This document shows, in pieces, positions 6,997-15,613 of a DNA stretch of 41,101 nt. Origin of the DNA: Actinomycetes bacterium (GTDB lineage Bacteria; Actinomycetota; Acidimicrobiia; Acidimicrobiales; Ilumatobacteraceae); NCBI GenBank assembly GCA_025356335.1, contig JANXUF010000042.1:1-41101 (forward strand), in the 5' to 3' direction. A program made the position numbers and the translations under genes. The notes below the pieces were generated by a model, which made no database searches, was not told the origin of the DNA, and saw only the letters and a list, made by a program, of their open reading frames with translations. Numbering within the stretch: the stretch's first letter is position 1; each line of letters opens with the position of its first letter.

Positions 6997-8598
6997 ATGT
7001 CGAAACTGCATGGCGGACCGCGTTTGAGCTCGCTGCTCGCCCTCGCTGCCGTCTTTATGGCATCGTGCACCTCCAACAGCGCCGGCGTCTCGGTGAGCAA
7101 TCAGGCATCGGCCGCCGGGGGCGTCGTCATTTCGCCCCCCTCTGCGTCCTCTACCCCAAACTCCGGCGCTGCGGATTCTTCGAGCCCTGGCACCGCATCG
7201 ACCTCGACGCGACCACGTGGCCCAACGCCGTCGAGCGACGCCGCGTTCGGGTGGAAGAACTGCGGCAAGAACCTCGATTGCGGCTCGTTGAAGGTCCCGC
7301 TCGACTACCAGGCTCCCTCCGCTGCACAGATCACGCTGAACGTGGTGCGGCACCGGGCGTTGAAGCCGAAGCAACGCATCGGCTCGCTGCTCGTCAATCC
7401 CGGCGGGCCGGGCTCCGGTGGGACCTTCCTCGCCAACGCAGCGGAGCAGGAATATGGGCAGTCACTACTGGACAATTTCGACATCATCGGGTGGGACCCC
7501 CGCGGCACCGGGCAATCGACGCCGGCGATCGATTGCGTCGACAATCTCGACCCGACGTTCGGCCTCGACTCGTCGCCCGACAATCAGCAGGACCACGACG
7601 CCATGGTCGCAGCGGACCAGAGCTTCGATGACGCCTGCGCCGCCAAGAACGGCGAGCTGCTGAAACATGTCTCGACGACGGAGAGCGCGACCGACATGGA
7701 CTCGATCCGCAAGGCGCTCGGCGAGGACAAGATCAGCTACTTCGGGTTCTCCTACGGCAGCCAACTCGGAGCAGTCTGGACAACGCTGTTCCCGTCGACC
7801 GTCCGTGCTGCGGTTCTTGACGGCGCCGTCGACCCGAACGCCGACGCCACACAGGTCGCTCAGAACCAGGCGCAGGGATTCGAGGGGGCGTTCAAGAGTT
7901 TCGCCGCCGATTGCGCCGCCAACAGTAAGTGTCCGTTCAACAGCGGCGGCGATCCGGTTGCTGCGTACGACGCACTGACAGCGAAAATCGATGCCAAACC
8001 GATCGTCGTGACACAGGGTCGCACACCGGTGACTGAGGGCGTGCTGTTCACGGCGGTCGCCGAAGCGCTCTACACCAGCGAACGTTGGCCGACCCTCGCC
8101 CAGGCCCTCGCCGACGCTCAGAACGGCAAGGGCAAGGGTCTCCTGGCTCTCTACGATGCCTACTATCAGCGCAACAGCAAGGGCGTCGCTTCGAACTTCC
8201 TCGAAGCGTTCTACGCCATCACCTGCCTTGACGACGGGACGCCGAGAAGTGTCGCCGGCGTCGACGCCAATGTCGCCGAGATCGAGGCGGCCGCCCCGAG
8301 ATTCGGCAGCGACTTCGCCCACGGATACATCTGTGCGCTCTGGCCGATCCCGCCGGCGCCGAAGGTGACTGTCACCGGCAAGGGTGCCGGTCCGATCGTT
8401 GTCGTCGGCACCACGGGCGATCCGGCGACACCGCTCGCCGGCACACAGAAGATGGCGGCAGCGCTCGAGGACGGCCACCTCGTGACGGTCCAAGCCGAAC
8501 AGCACACCGGCTACGGTGCGAACCAATGCGTCGACAACGCAGTCGACGACTACCTCACGTCGTTGAAGATCCCGGCCGAGGGGCTCGTGTGCTCGTAG
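6997..8598 (+). CDS. Exported alpha/beta-hydrolase peptidase (tripeptidyl aminopeptidase-like lipoprotein)
   Basis: The product has 533 residues. The N-terminus is a lipoprotein-type signal ending in MASC (Cys near residue 26), followed by a Ser/Thr/Pro-rich linker. The alpha/beta-hydrolase fold starts near residue 85, with the oxyanion block NPGGPGSGG. The nucleophile elbow GFSYG gives Ser252; Asp475 (GTTGDPATP) and His503 (EQHTGYG) complete the triad, the last two within the C-terminal TAP-like domain. The family includes the Streptomyces SlpD/SlpE peptidases and mycobacterial Hip1, which remove tripeptides or process exported proteins. A paralogue with the same layout lies at 17109-19244. 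ATG 6985 is an alternative start four codons upstream. Confidence 0.88.
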   Translation: MSKLHGGPRLSSLLALAAVFMASCTSNSAGVSVSNQASAAGGVVISPPSASSTPNSGAADSSSPGTASTSTRPRGPTPSSDAAFGWKNCGKNLDCGSLKVPLDYQAPSAAQITLNVVRHRALKPKQRIGSLLVNPGGPGSGGTFLANAAEQEYGQSLLDNFDIIGWDPRGTGQSTPAIDCVDNLDPTFGLDSSPDNQQDHDAMVAADQSFDDACAAKNGELLKHVSTTESATDMDSIRKALGEDKISYFGFSYGSQLGAVWTTLFPSTVRAAVLDGAVDPNADATQVAQNQAQGFEGAFKSFAADCAANSKCPFNSGGDPVAAYDALTAKIDAKPIVVTQGRTPVTEGVLFTAVAEALYTSERWPTLAQALADAQNGKGKGLLALYDAYYQRNSKGVASNFLEAFYAITCLDDGTPRSVAGVDANVAEIEAAAPRFGSDFAHGYICALWPIPPAPKVTVTGKGAGPIVVVGTTGDPATPLAGTQKMAAALEDGHLVTVQAEQHTGYGANQCVDNAVDDYLTSLKIPAEGLVCS

Positions 8599-8641
8599 TG
8601 GCATCCCCCCTTTGTCGGTTCGGGGTTGGCACACTGAGCAG

Positions 8642-9262
8642 GTGGTAGCAAACGTTTCATATGGCTCGAATGTCTCCGACGACGGCGATCTGCGGCTGAT
8701 CAGCGATCCGAGCGGTAAGCGCGTCATCGAACTCGGCATCTCGCCGAACGTCAATTCCGTCGTGCTGGCGATGGCGGGAGCCAAATCGATCGCCGTCGAT
8801 CCGTCGACGGAGCGCATCGTCGCCGGCCGCTCCGCTGCCGATGCCGCTGGCGTGCGCGTCGAGTTCCATCACGGTGACTTCGCGGACCTCGGCTTCGCCA
8901 CCAGCGGATCTGTCGACCTGGTGATCGCCGCCGGTTCCCTCGACGCCGTTGACGACCTGTCGCGCGTCTTCCGTCAGGTGCACCGCGTTCTCCGGCCGGA
9001 GATGCCGTTCGTGATGACGTTCTCCCATCCGATCAACGCCATCTTCGGCGACGGAGACAGCGGTGACGCATTGCACGGCGAGGGTCCGCTGCGCAGGCCG
9101 TACGGGCAGGCGCCGAGTCGCTCGATCGGCGATCTGTTCACGGCGCTCCATCGCACCAATTTCCGTCTCGACACGCTGCACGAACTGTTCGGCCGTGGCG
9201 CCTCAGCCAGCCAGCTGCTCCCGTCGACGCTGCTGCTGCGAGCCCGCAAGCTCGGCGTCTAG
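8642..9262 (+). CDS. SAM-dependent class I methyltransferase-like protein
   Basis: The product has about 206 residues with the Rossmann-like order of class I methyltransferases: motif I region RVIELGISPNVNSVVLAMAG, an acidic residue at the end of strand 2 (SIAVDPS), HGDFADLGF for the adenine-binding strand, and VDLVIAAGSLDAVDDLSRVFRQVHRVLRP for motifs III-IV and the following helix. Motif I lacks the usual G-x-G pair, so cofactor binding may be altered. I favour GTG 8642, six bases after a CACACT hexamer; a TTG at 8612 would add ten residues. The substrate is unknown. The gene is convergent with the tRNA nucleotidyltransferase and ends just before a dispersed 49-base repeat. Confidence 0.78.
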   Translation: MVANVSYGSNVSDDGDLRLISDPSGKRVIELGISPNVNSVVLAMAGAKSIAVDPSTERIVAGRSAADAAGVRVEFHHGDFADLGFATSGSVDLVIAAGSLDAVDDLSRVFRQVHRVLRPEMPFVMTFSHPINAIFGDGDSGDALHGEGPLRRPYGQAPSRSIGDLFTALHRTNFRLDTLHELFGRGASASQLLPSTLLLRARKLGV

Positions 9263-9281
9263 ACGCGCCAGACGCCACGCG

Positions 9282-9330
9282 TTCTTCGGCCCAGGTGCCG
9301 CCAGAACTGGCGGCTTCGTGGACTCAGTTC
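9282..9330. repeat. Dispersed 49-base palindromic element, copy A
   Basis: The element starts TTCTTCGGCCC, has a central hairpin CCGCCA-GAAC-TGGCGG (9299-9314) and ends GTGGACTCAGTTC. A second copy at 20331-20379 matches at 42 of 49 positions without gaps. It fills the gap between convergent genes and its last seven bases overlap the end of the nucleotidyltransferase gene. Confidence 0.7.
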
Positions 9331-10769
9331 TTTGTCGGTGGGATGCTCGGGTCGTTGGCGGCCCACCAGGCGTCGAGGCGTTCGAGAATTGTCTCGCGGC
9401 CGAGGATGCCCTCGTCCAAGCGGATGTCGAGCAGGTATTTCATCGCCTTGCCGACGATCGGACCCGGCTTGATGCCGAGGTGAGCGATGACCTCTGTGCC
9501 GTCGAGTTCCGGCCGCATCGCCGCCAACTCCTCGCTGGCTTCGAGCACCTCGATGCGCTCCTCCAACTCGTCCATCCGCTTCGACAACTGCGCAGCCTTG
9601 CGCTCGTTGCGCGTCGTGCAGTCGCAACGCGTCAAGACGTTGAGTTCGGTGAGCAGATCCCCGGCGTCGCGCACGTAGCGGCGCACGGCCGAATCCGTCC
9701 AGCCCATCTTATAGGTGTGGAACCGCAGATGGAGGTCGACGAGTTCGCTGACGTCGCGGATGTCGTCGTTGGAGTACTTGAGCGACTGCATTCGGTTGCG
9801 CGTCATCCGTGCGCCGACGACGTCGTGATGGTGGAAGGTGACGCCTTTCCCGGCCCGGTAGCCACGGGTTCGTGGCTTGCCGACATCATGGAACAGAGCG
9901 GCGAGGCGTGTCAGGCGGAAGTCGTATGCGTCACCGGCGGGACGCGCGTCGCGTCGCACGTTCTCGACGACAGCGATGGTGTGGGCGAGCACGTCCTTGT
10001 GGCGATGGATCGGATCCTGTTCCAGGCGCATTTTCGGCAGTTCCGGCAGGAACTGCTCTGCGAGGCCGGTCTCGACGAGGAACCACAGGCCGCTGCCGGG
10101 CTCGTCGAGTTGCAGCAACTTGTCGAATTCGTCGCGGATCCGCTCTCGTGAAACGATCTCCAGACGAGGTGCCATCTCCTTGACGGCGGCGATCAGCTCG
10201 CTATCAGGTGTCAGGTCGAAGGCGGCGATGAAGCGGGCGGCGCGTAACATCCGCAGCGGATCGTCGCCGAAGCTGACCGTCGGCGACAGTGGTGTCCGCA
10301 GTCGCTTGGCGATCAGGTCGGTGGCCCCGTCGAACGGATCGACGAGCGACGGTTGCTCAGCGGTCAGTTCGAGCGCCATTGCGTTGATGGTGAAATCGCG
10401 GCGCGAGAGATCGGTGTCGATGTCGTCGCCGAAGCTGACCTCCGGTTTGCGGGAATCAGGCGAATAGGCCTCGGCTCGATGCGTCGTGATCTCGTAGACG
10501 CGATCGCCCTTCTTGGCGCCGATGGTCCCGAAACGTTCGCCCTGCGTCCAGACAGCGTCGGCCCAACCGCTGAGCACCTTCTTGATGTCGGTGGGACGAG
10601 CTGCCGTGGTGGCGTCGAAGTCGAAGTCGAACGAGCTGACATCGGCGCGGCCGAGGAGCAGATCGCGAACCGTTCCACCGACGAGGTACAGCCGATGGCC
10701 CGCGGCCGAGAACCGCGCCGCGAGCGGCGCGAGGTCTTGGAGTGCAGGCTTGAATCGGTCGGGAATCAC
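9324..10769 (-). CDS. CCA-adding tRNA nucleotidyltransferase / poly(A) polymerase family
   Basis: The product has 481 residues of the class II nucleotidyltransferase family. The head contains GGTVRD at residues 31-36 and the metal-binding FDFD pair (Asp50, Asp52). The NAMAL segment and the RAARFIAAFDL region mark the RNA-binding part, and an HD phosphohydrolase motif (LFHDVGKPRTRG) lies near residue 293, as in actinobacterial PcnA/Cca enzymes. It adds or repairs the CCA end of tRNA; a poly(A) polymerase activity cannot be excluded. The GTG at 10769 begins exactly where the family N-terminus starts and lies eight bases after TAGCCT. Longer upstream readings run into the intergenic region. Confidence 0.88.
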   Translation of the reverse strand: MIPDRFKPALQDLAPLAARFSAAGHRLYLVGGTVRDLLLGRADVSSFDFDFDATTAARPTDIKKVLSGWADAVWTQGERFGTIGAKKGDRVYEITTHRAEAYSPDSRKPEVSFGDDIDTDLSRRDFTINAMALELTAEQPSLVDPFDGATDLIAKRLRTPLSPTVSFGDDPLRMLRAARFIAAFDLTPDSELIAAVKEMAPRLEIVSRERIRDEFDKLLQLDEPGSGLWFLVETGLAEQFLPELPKMRLEQDPIHRHKDVLAHTIAVVENVRRDARPAGDAYDFRLTRLAALFHDVGKPRTRGYRAGKGVTFHHHDVVGARMTRNRMQSLKYSNDDIRDVSELVDLHLRFHTYKMGWTDSAVRRYVRDAGDLLTELNVLTRCDCTTRNERKAAQLSKRMDELEERIEVLEASEELAAMRPELDGTEVIAHLGIKPGPIVGKAMKYLLDIRLDEGILGRETILERLDAWWAANDPSIPPTKN

Positions 10770-10777
10770 GGCCTGTA

Positions 10778-10783
10778 AGGCTA
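10778..10783 (-). promoter_or_regulatory. Putative -10 element (TAGCCT) of the tRNA nucleotidyltransferase gene
   Basis: TAGCCT on the minus strand lies eight bases before the GTG at 10769. Confidence 0.4.
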
Positions 10784-10865
10784 CGGGCCGGCGAGCGTGC
10801 ACGCGGCTGATTTGCGGTTCGCACGACGAGCCATGCCGGCGTGGCCAGGGTGAGATTTGCGAGCC

Positions 10866-10894
10866 GGGACACAATTTCAGCACCCTGTTAGATT
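10866..10894 (+). promoter_or_regulatory. Putative promoter of the GH3 gene
   Basis: GGGACA at 10866-10871 and TAGATT at 10889-10894 are separated by 17 bases. Transcription would start near 10901, leaving a leader of about 68 bases that contains a mini-ORF. Confidence 0.45.
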
Positions 10895-10902
10895 CTTCGG
10901 AC

Positions 10903-10929
10903 ATGCGTCGGGTTGCCGGTGGTCTCTGA
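10903..10929 (+). CDS. Possible 8-codon leader ORF upstream of the GH3 gene
   Basis: ATG at 10903, eight bases after the -10 hexamer TAGATT, encodes MRRVAGGL and stops at TGA 10927-10929, in the same frame as the GH3 start at 10969. The spacing is that of the leaderless genes in this window, so ribosomes could translate it first. It may be a chance ORF; no attenuator-like hairpin was recognised beside it. Confidence 0.3.
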   Translation: MRRVAGGL

Positions 10930-10968
10930 CCGTTGAGAGCGACAGCGCCGAGATGACGTTGGGGAACG

Positions 10969-13485
10969 ATGAGCCGGGATATCGAGGAACTGATCGCGTT
11001 GATGACGCTGGACGAGAAGGCGTCGTTGACCACGGGCGTCAACGGTTGGGCGACTGCCACCGTGCCACGGGTCGGGATTCCGACGGTCACGGTGACGGAC
11101 GGGCCTGCTGGGGCGCGCGGGCCGTTCACGCCGGGTATCGGGCGTCAGGAACCGTCACTCTGTATCCCGTGCGGCTCGGCGCTCGGCGCAACCTGGAATC
11201 CGGAGTTGATCGAGCAGCTCGGCGAGGCGCTGGGAACCGAGACACGGGTCAAGGCCTGCCGTGTGCTCCTCGCCCCGACCGTCAATCTCCATCGTTCGCC
11301 GCTCGGCGGGCGTAACTTCGAGACCTATTCGGAGGATCCGATCCTCGCCGGCAAGACCGCCGCAGCGTTCATCCGTGGTGTGCAGTCGAAGGGTGTGGCG
11401 ACGACGGTCAAGCATTTCGCCGGCAACGAGGCGGAGTTCCAGCGGATGACGATCGACTCGGTCATCGACGAGCGCACCTTGCGCGAGCTCTATCTCCTGC
11501 CGTTCGAGTTGGCGATCCGTGAGGGCGGCTCGCTCGGGATCATGACCGGCTATAACCGTCTCAACGGTTCGTACTGCGCGGAGCACCACGAACTGCTGCA
11601 CGACATCCTGCGTGGCGAGTGGGGCTTCGACGGTTTCGTCATCAGCGACTGGTACGGCGTCGGTTCGACCGTCGGTTCTGCAGAGGCGGGGCTCGACCTC
11701 GAGATGCCTGCACCGTCGCGCATCTATGGAACCAAGCTCGCAGACGCCGTCCGTGACGGTCGCGTCGACGAGTCACTGCTCGACGACATCGTCCGCCGGC
11801 TGCTCACGGTCTTCGACCGTATCGGTGCGTTCGACGACACCGGAACCGAGCCGCCGGCTTCGCTGGACGATGCGGACCATCGAGCGTTGGCATACAGAGC
11901 GGCGACCGAGTCGATGGTGCTGTTGAAGAATGACGCCCTGCTGCCGCTGGACCCGTCGACGGTCAGGAGCATCGCCGTGATCGGTCCGAACGCCGAACGG
12001 GCTCGGATCATGGGCGGCGGTTCCGCCGAGGTCATGCCGTTCGCCCATCAGGCACCGCTCGAAGCGCTCGCTGCGGCGTTCGGACCGGGTGTGCAGATCA
12101 CGTATGAACAGGGATGCGACATCGATCGCACCGTTCCCCCGATCGACGGCGGCCGGTTGAGCGACGGATTCACCGTTGGCGTATTCGACAATCCTGACTG
12201 GTCCGGCGAGCCCATCTCGCAGGTCCGCCGATCCGACGGGCGGGTGATCCTCGCCCCCGACGTCGGCGATCCCGTCCCTCGCGGCGGGTTCTCGTTCCGC
12301 GCCTCGTCTCGCTTCGCACCGCTGGTCAGCGGGCGGCACATGATGACGATGATCCAGCTGGGGACGGCACGCGTCCTGCTCGACGGCGAGTTGATCCTCG
12401 ACGGCATCGGCCAACAGATCCCACGCGGGGTCGAGTTCTTCGGGGCCGGAAGTCAGGAAGTACAGGCGAACGTCCAGCTCGAAGCAGGCAGACCCTATGA
12501 CCTGACAGTCGAATTCACCGGCCACAACACTGGCTGGGCGTGTGGGGCGCAGGTCGGCTGCAAGGCGGTCCCCGCCGCCGATCTGATCGATCGCGCCGTC
12601 GCTGCAGCTGCGGCCGCAGACGTGGCAATCGTCGTTGTCGGTACCAACAACGACTGGGAGACCGAAGGCCATGACCGCGATTCACTCGACCTGCCAGGTG
12701 AGCAGGCCGAACTGATCCGCCGGGTTGCGGCGGCGAACAAGCGGACCGTCGTCGTCCTCAATACCGGCTCGCCGGTGACGATGGACTGGGTCGGCAATGT
12801 CGGGGCGGTACTGCAGGCATGGTTCGGTGGGATGGAGATGAGCACGGCGCTGTCTGACGTCCTGGTCGGCAGGGCCGAACCGTGCGGCCGTCTGCCGCTG
12901 ACGTTCCCGACGTGCATCGAGCACACGCCGAGCTTCGGCAACTTTCCTGGCGAGCACGGCCAACTGCGGTACGGGGAGGGCGTGCTCGTCGGCTATCGCT
13001 GGTACGAGGCTCGCCGCCTGGCGACGGTGTTCCCGTTCGGCTACGGACTCTCGTACACCTCGTTCGAGATCGGAGCACCGACGCTGCCCACTGCGACCTT
13101 CACACGTGGTGGCTCGCTGTCGATATCTGTGCCGGTGACGAACACCGGGGGTCGGCCGGGGTCCGAGGTCGTGCAGGTCTATGTCGGTGCGGTCGGGCCG
13201 CGGGTCTTGCGGCCTCCGAAGGAGTTGAAGGGTTTCGCCAAGGTGCATCTCGAGCCGGGGGAAACGGCGTCGGTGACAATCGAGTTGGATGACCGGTCCT
13301 TCGCCTACTGGCACCCCGGCGACCGGTACCGCAGCGACCACGGCCCGTCGAACGGCATCTTCACCGACGCCGTCAGGACCCCTCGGACCGCCGGTTGGCA
13401 GGTCGACGCCGGCGAGTACGTCGTCTCCGTCGGGCACTCGTCGGCCGACATCGCCCACACCCTCCAGGTCACCGTGCTGCCGTGA
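10969..13485 (+). CDS. Glycoside hydrolase family 3 beta-glucosidase with PA14 insert
   Basis: The product has 838 residues and no signal peptide. The GH3 N-terminal barrel (about 1-300) has KHFAGNEAE and the nucleophile Asp227 in VISDWYG. The GH3 C-terminal alpha/beta domain contains TEGHDRD, with Glu566 as probable acid/base. A PA14-type carbohydrate-binding domain (about 390-530) interrupts it, as in Kluyveromyces beta-glucosidase and related bacterial enzymes. A fibronectin-III-like domain ends the protein after PFGYGLSYTSFE. The enzyme should hydrolyse terminal beta-glucosides in the cytoplasm. ATG 10969 has a weak GGGGA upstream. Confidence 0.92.
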   Translation: MSRDIEELIALMTLDEKASLTTGVNGWATATVPRVGIPTVTVTDGPAGARGPFTPGIGRQEPSLCIPCGSALGATWNPELIEQLGEALGTETRVKACRVLLAPTVNLHRSPLGGRNFETYSEDPILAGKTAAAFIRGVQSKGVATTVKHFAGNEAEFQRMTIDSVIDERTLRELYLLPFELAIREGGSLGIMTGYNRLNGSYCAEHHELLHDILRGEWGFDGFVISDWYGVGSTVGSAEAGLDLEMPAPSRIYGTKLADAVRDGRVDESLLDDIVRRLLTVFDRIGAFDDTGTEPPASLDDADHRALAYRAATESMVLLKNDALLPLDPSTVRSIAVIGPNAERARIMGGGSAEVMPFAHQAPLEALAAAFGPGVQITYEQGCDIDRTVPPIDGGRLSDGFTVGVFDNPDWSGEPISQVRRSDGRVILAPDVGDPVPRGGFSFRASSRFAPLVSGRHMMTMIQLGTARVLLDGELILDGIGQQIPRGVEFFGAGSQEVQANVQLEAGRPYDLTVEFTGHNTGWACGAQVGCKAVPAADLIDRAVAAAAAADVAIVVVGTNNDWETEGHDRDSLDLPGEQAELIRRVAAANKRTVVVLNTGSPVTMDWVGNVGAVLQAWFGGMEMSTALSDVLVGRAEPCGRLPLTFPTCIEHTPSFGNFPGEHGQLRYGEGVLVGYRWYEARRLATVFPFGYGLSYTSFEIGAPTLPTATFTRGGSLSISVPVTNTGGRPGSEVVQVYVGAVGPRVLRPPKELKGFAKVHLEPGETASVTIELDDRSFAYWHPGDRYRSDHGPSNGIFTDAVRTPRTAGWQVDAGEYVVSVGHSSADIAHTLQVTVLP

Positions 13486-13586
13486 CTGCGGCCGAGTCCT
13501 CTCGCCCAGCCCACCCGCGGAGTGTTTCGGCGTACCCGTCGCCACGCCAGACACCCGCGCCAGCGGCGAGTGGCGAACGGATATCG

Positions 13587-15506
13587 CTAGTGAAGTGCCG
13601 GATGGTCGCGGATCGCCCACAGCGCCTCTGGATTGGCGAGTGCCTCGACGTTGCGGACCTCTCGACCGTTGACGACATCGGCGACGGCGAGTTCGACGAG
13701 TTTGTTCGAACGCGTTCGTGGCAGATCGGCGACCGCCAAGACGATGGCCGGGACGTGGCGCGGGCTGCACTGCTCGCGGATCGCCGACTTGACGGCGCCG
13801 ATCAGCTTGTCGTCGAGGTGGACACCGGGTGCAGGAACGACGAGCAGGACGATGCGGACATCGCCGCCGTCGGTGTTCTGCCCGAAGGCGAGCGACTCGC
13901 TGATTTCCGGTAGCGATTCGACCGCCCGATAGATGTCGGACGTACCGATGCGGACTCCGCCGGGGTTGAGCGTCGCGTCGCTGCGCCCGTGGATGACGAA
14001 ACCGCCGTGCTCGGTCCACGAGACGAAATCGCCGTGTGCCCACATCCCTGGAAAGCGCTCGAAGTAAGCGGCGCGGTACTTCGAGCCGTCCGGATCGCCG
14101 ATGAACCGCAGTGGCATCGAGGGGAACGGCGTCCTGCACACCAGTTCGCCAGGGACTCCCGGCTGATCGCGCAACGAGGCGCCGCCACTCCCCACCGAAT
14201 CGGTGTCCATACCGAGCGTCGGTCGTTGGATCTCGCCGGAATACACCGGGCTCGTCGGATCCCCAGCCATCAGACAGGCGACGAGGTCGGTTCCGCCGGC
14301 GATCGAGGCAAGATGGACGTCCGTCTTGACGTGTTCGTAGACCCAGTCGAATCCGGCAGGGACGAGCGGCGAGCCTGTCGAGCAGATCGTCCGCAGCGAG
14401 GCGAGTGAATGCGTCGTGCGTGGTGACGCGCCGGCGTTTCGTTGTGCATCGATCCACTTCGCCGATACACCGAGCAACGTGACCTGTTCGTCGTCGACGA
14501 CGTCGAACAGCACGCCACCGTGCGGATGGAATGGCTGGCCGTCGAACAGCACGATCGTCGCCCCGCTCGCCAGGCACGACACGAGCCAGTTCCACATCAT
14601 CCAGCCGGTCGTCGTGAAGTACATCACGCGGTCACCTGGACGAATGTCACAGTGCAGCTGCTGCTCTTTGCGGTGCTGCAACAGCACGCCGCCGGCCCGG
14701 TGCTCGATGCATTTCGGCCTGCCGGTCGTGCCACTGGAGTACAGCACGTACCACGGCTGATCGAACGGATAGCGGGTCGCCGGTAGCGGCGCCGCGGTGT
14801 ACGGCGCCGTCCACGTGGCGATGGCCTCCAGCGACAGCGTCGGGATGTCGCCGAGGGCAGCGGCGACCTCCGCCATCTTCGCCGTCGTGTCGAACCACTT
14901 CCCGCCGTACGAATACCCGTCACAGGTCAGCAGCAGTACCGGTTCGATCTGGCCGAAGCGGTCGATGATCCCACTGGCACCGAAGTCCGGCGACGTCGTC
15001 GAGACAGTACCCCCGAGGGCAGCGACGGCTATCGTGGCGATCACCGTCTCGATCGTGTTCGCCGCCACCGCGGCCACGCGCGAACCGGCGACGACGCCGT
15101 GGGCGGCGAGTGCTGCCGCCGCCGCGCCGACGGCGGCATGCAGATCCGACCACGAGATCTCCGACCGTTTGCCCGTCTCGTCAAGGGCAATGATCGCCGG
15201 TCCGTCGTCGTCCCTCGACAGCAGGTTTTCGGCGATGTTGAGCGTTGCCGCAGGAAAGAATCGGGTGTCGGCGAACTCTGCGCCGCGTTCGATCACTGCG
15301 CCGCCGTCGGTGCCGTCACCGTTGGTGCCGTCGTCACCGGTCATGCCGGTGAAGTTCCAGGTCAGCGCCCAGAACTGCTCAGGAGAGTTGACACTCCAGG
15401 AATGCAGCGCCTCGTATCCGTCGTGACCGGACGCCTGCATGAAGCGAGCCATCAGCGAACGGAGACGGCGGTCGTCGTCCGGTTTCCAGAGCAGGTTGGA
15501 CGTCAT
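13587..15506 (-). CDS. Acetoacetyl-CoA synthetase
   Basis: The product has 639 residues of the AMP-forming acyl-CoA synthetase superfamily. The N-terminal block LWKPDDDRRLRSLMARFM and the GYEALHSWSVNSPEQFWALTW region are typical of acetoacetyl-CoA synthetases. The phosphate-binding loop is YSSGTTGRPK (about residue 255), followed by TTTGWMMWNWLVS, the family hallmark. The C-terminal RTRSNKLVELAV carries the adenylation lysine. The reaction is acetoacetate + ATP + CoA to acetoacetyl-CoA + AMP + PPi, linking ketone bodies to the acyl-CoA pool. The gene is divergent from the aldehyde dehydrogenase and convergent with the GH3 gene. Confidence 0.92.
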   Translation of the reverse strand: MTSNLLWKPDDDRRLRSLMARFMQASGHDGYEALHSWSVNSPEQFWALTWNFTGMTGDDGTNGDGTDGGAVIERGAEFADTRFFPAATLNIAENLLSRDDDGPAIIALDETGKRSEISWSDLHAAVGAAAAALAAHGVVAGSRVAAVAANTIETVIATIAVAALGGTVSTTSPDFGASGIIDRFGQIEPVLLLTCDGYSYGGKWFDTTAKMAEVAAALGDIPTLSLEAIATWTAPYTAAPLPATRYPFDQPWYVLYSSGTTGRPKCIEHRAGGVLLQHRKEQQLHCDIRPGDRVMYFTTTGWMMWNWLVSCLASGATIVLFDGQPFHPHGGVLFDVVDDEQVTLLGVSAKWIDAQRNAGASPRTTHSLASLRTICSTGSPLVPAGFDWVYEHVKTDVHLASIAGGTDLVACLMAGDPTSPVYSGEIQRPTLGMDTDSVGSGGASLRDQPGVPGELVCRTPFPSMPLRFIGDPDGSKYRAAYFERFPGMWAHGDFVSWTEHGGFVIHGRSDATLNPGGVRIGTSDIYRAVESLPEISESLAFGQNTDGGDVRIVLLVVPAPGVHLDDKLIGAVKSAIREQCSPRHVPAIVLAVADLPRTRSNKLVELAVADVVNGREVRNVEALANPEALWAIRDHPALH

Positions 15507-15603
15507 CGGGATCAGTTTCTCACGTCGACCGGCGAATCGTCGGAAGCGGGATATAGGGCATGATGGAGCCGACCGGGATGCAGAGTGGCGTCTCGACCGA
15601 ACC

Positions 15604-15608
15604 GGAGG
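15604..15608 (+). promoter_or_regulatory. Ribosome binding site deciding the aldehyde dehydrogenase start
   Basis: GGAGG five bases before GTG 15614 supports that start over the in-frame ATG at 15560. Confidence 0.6.
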
Positions 15609-15613
15609 ATCGT

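Noticed and set aside
12682..14595. 637-codon open frame on the minus strand across the GH3 and AacS genes
   Set aside because: It overlaps two well-supported enzymes in other frames and is Arg-rich with no domain; it is a product of high GC.
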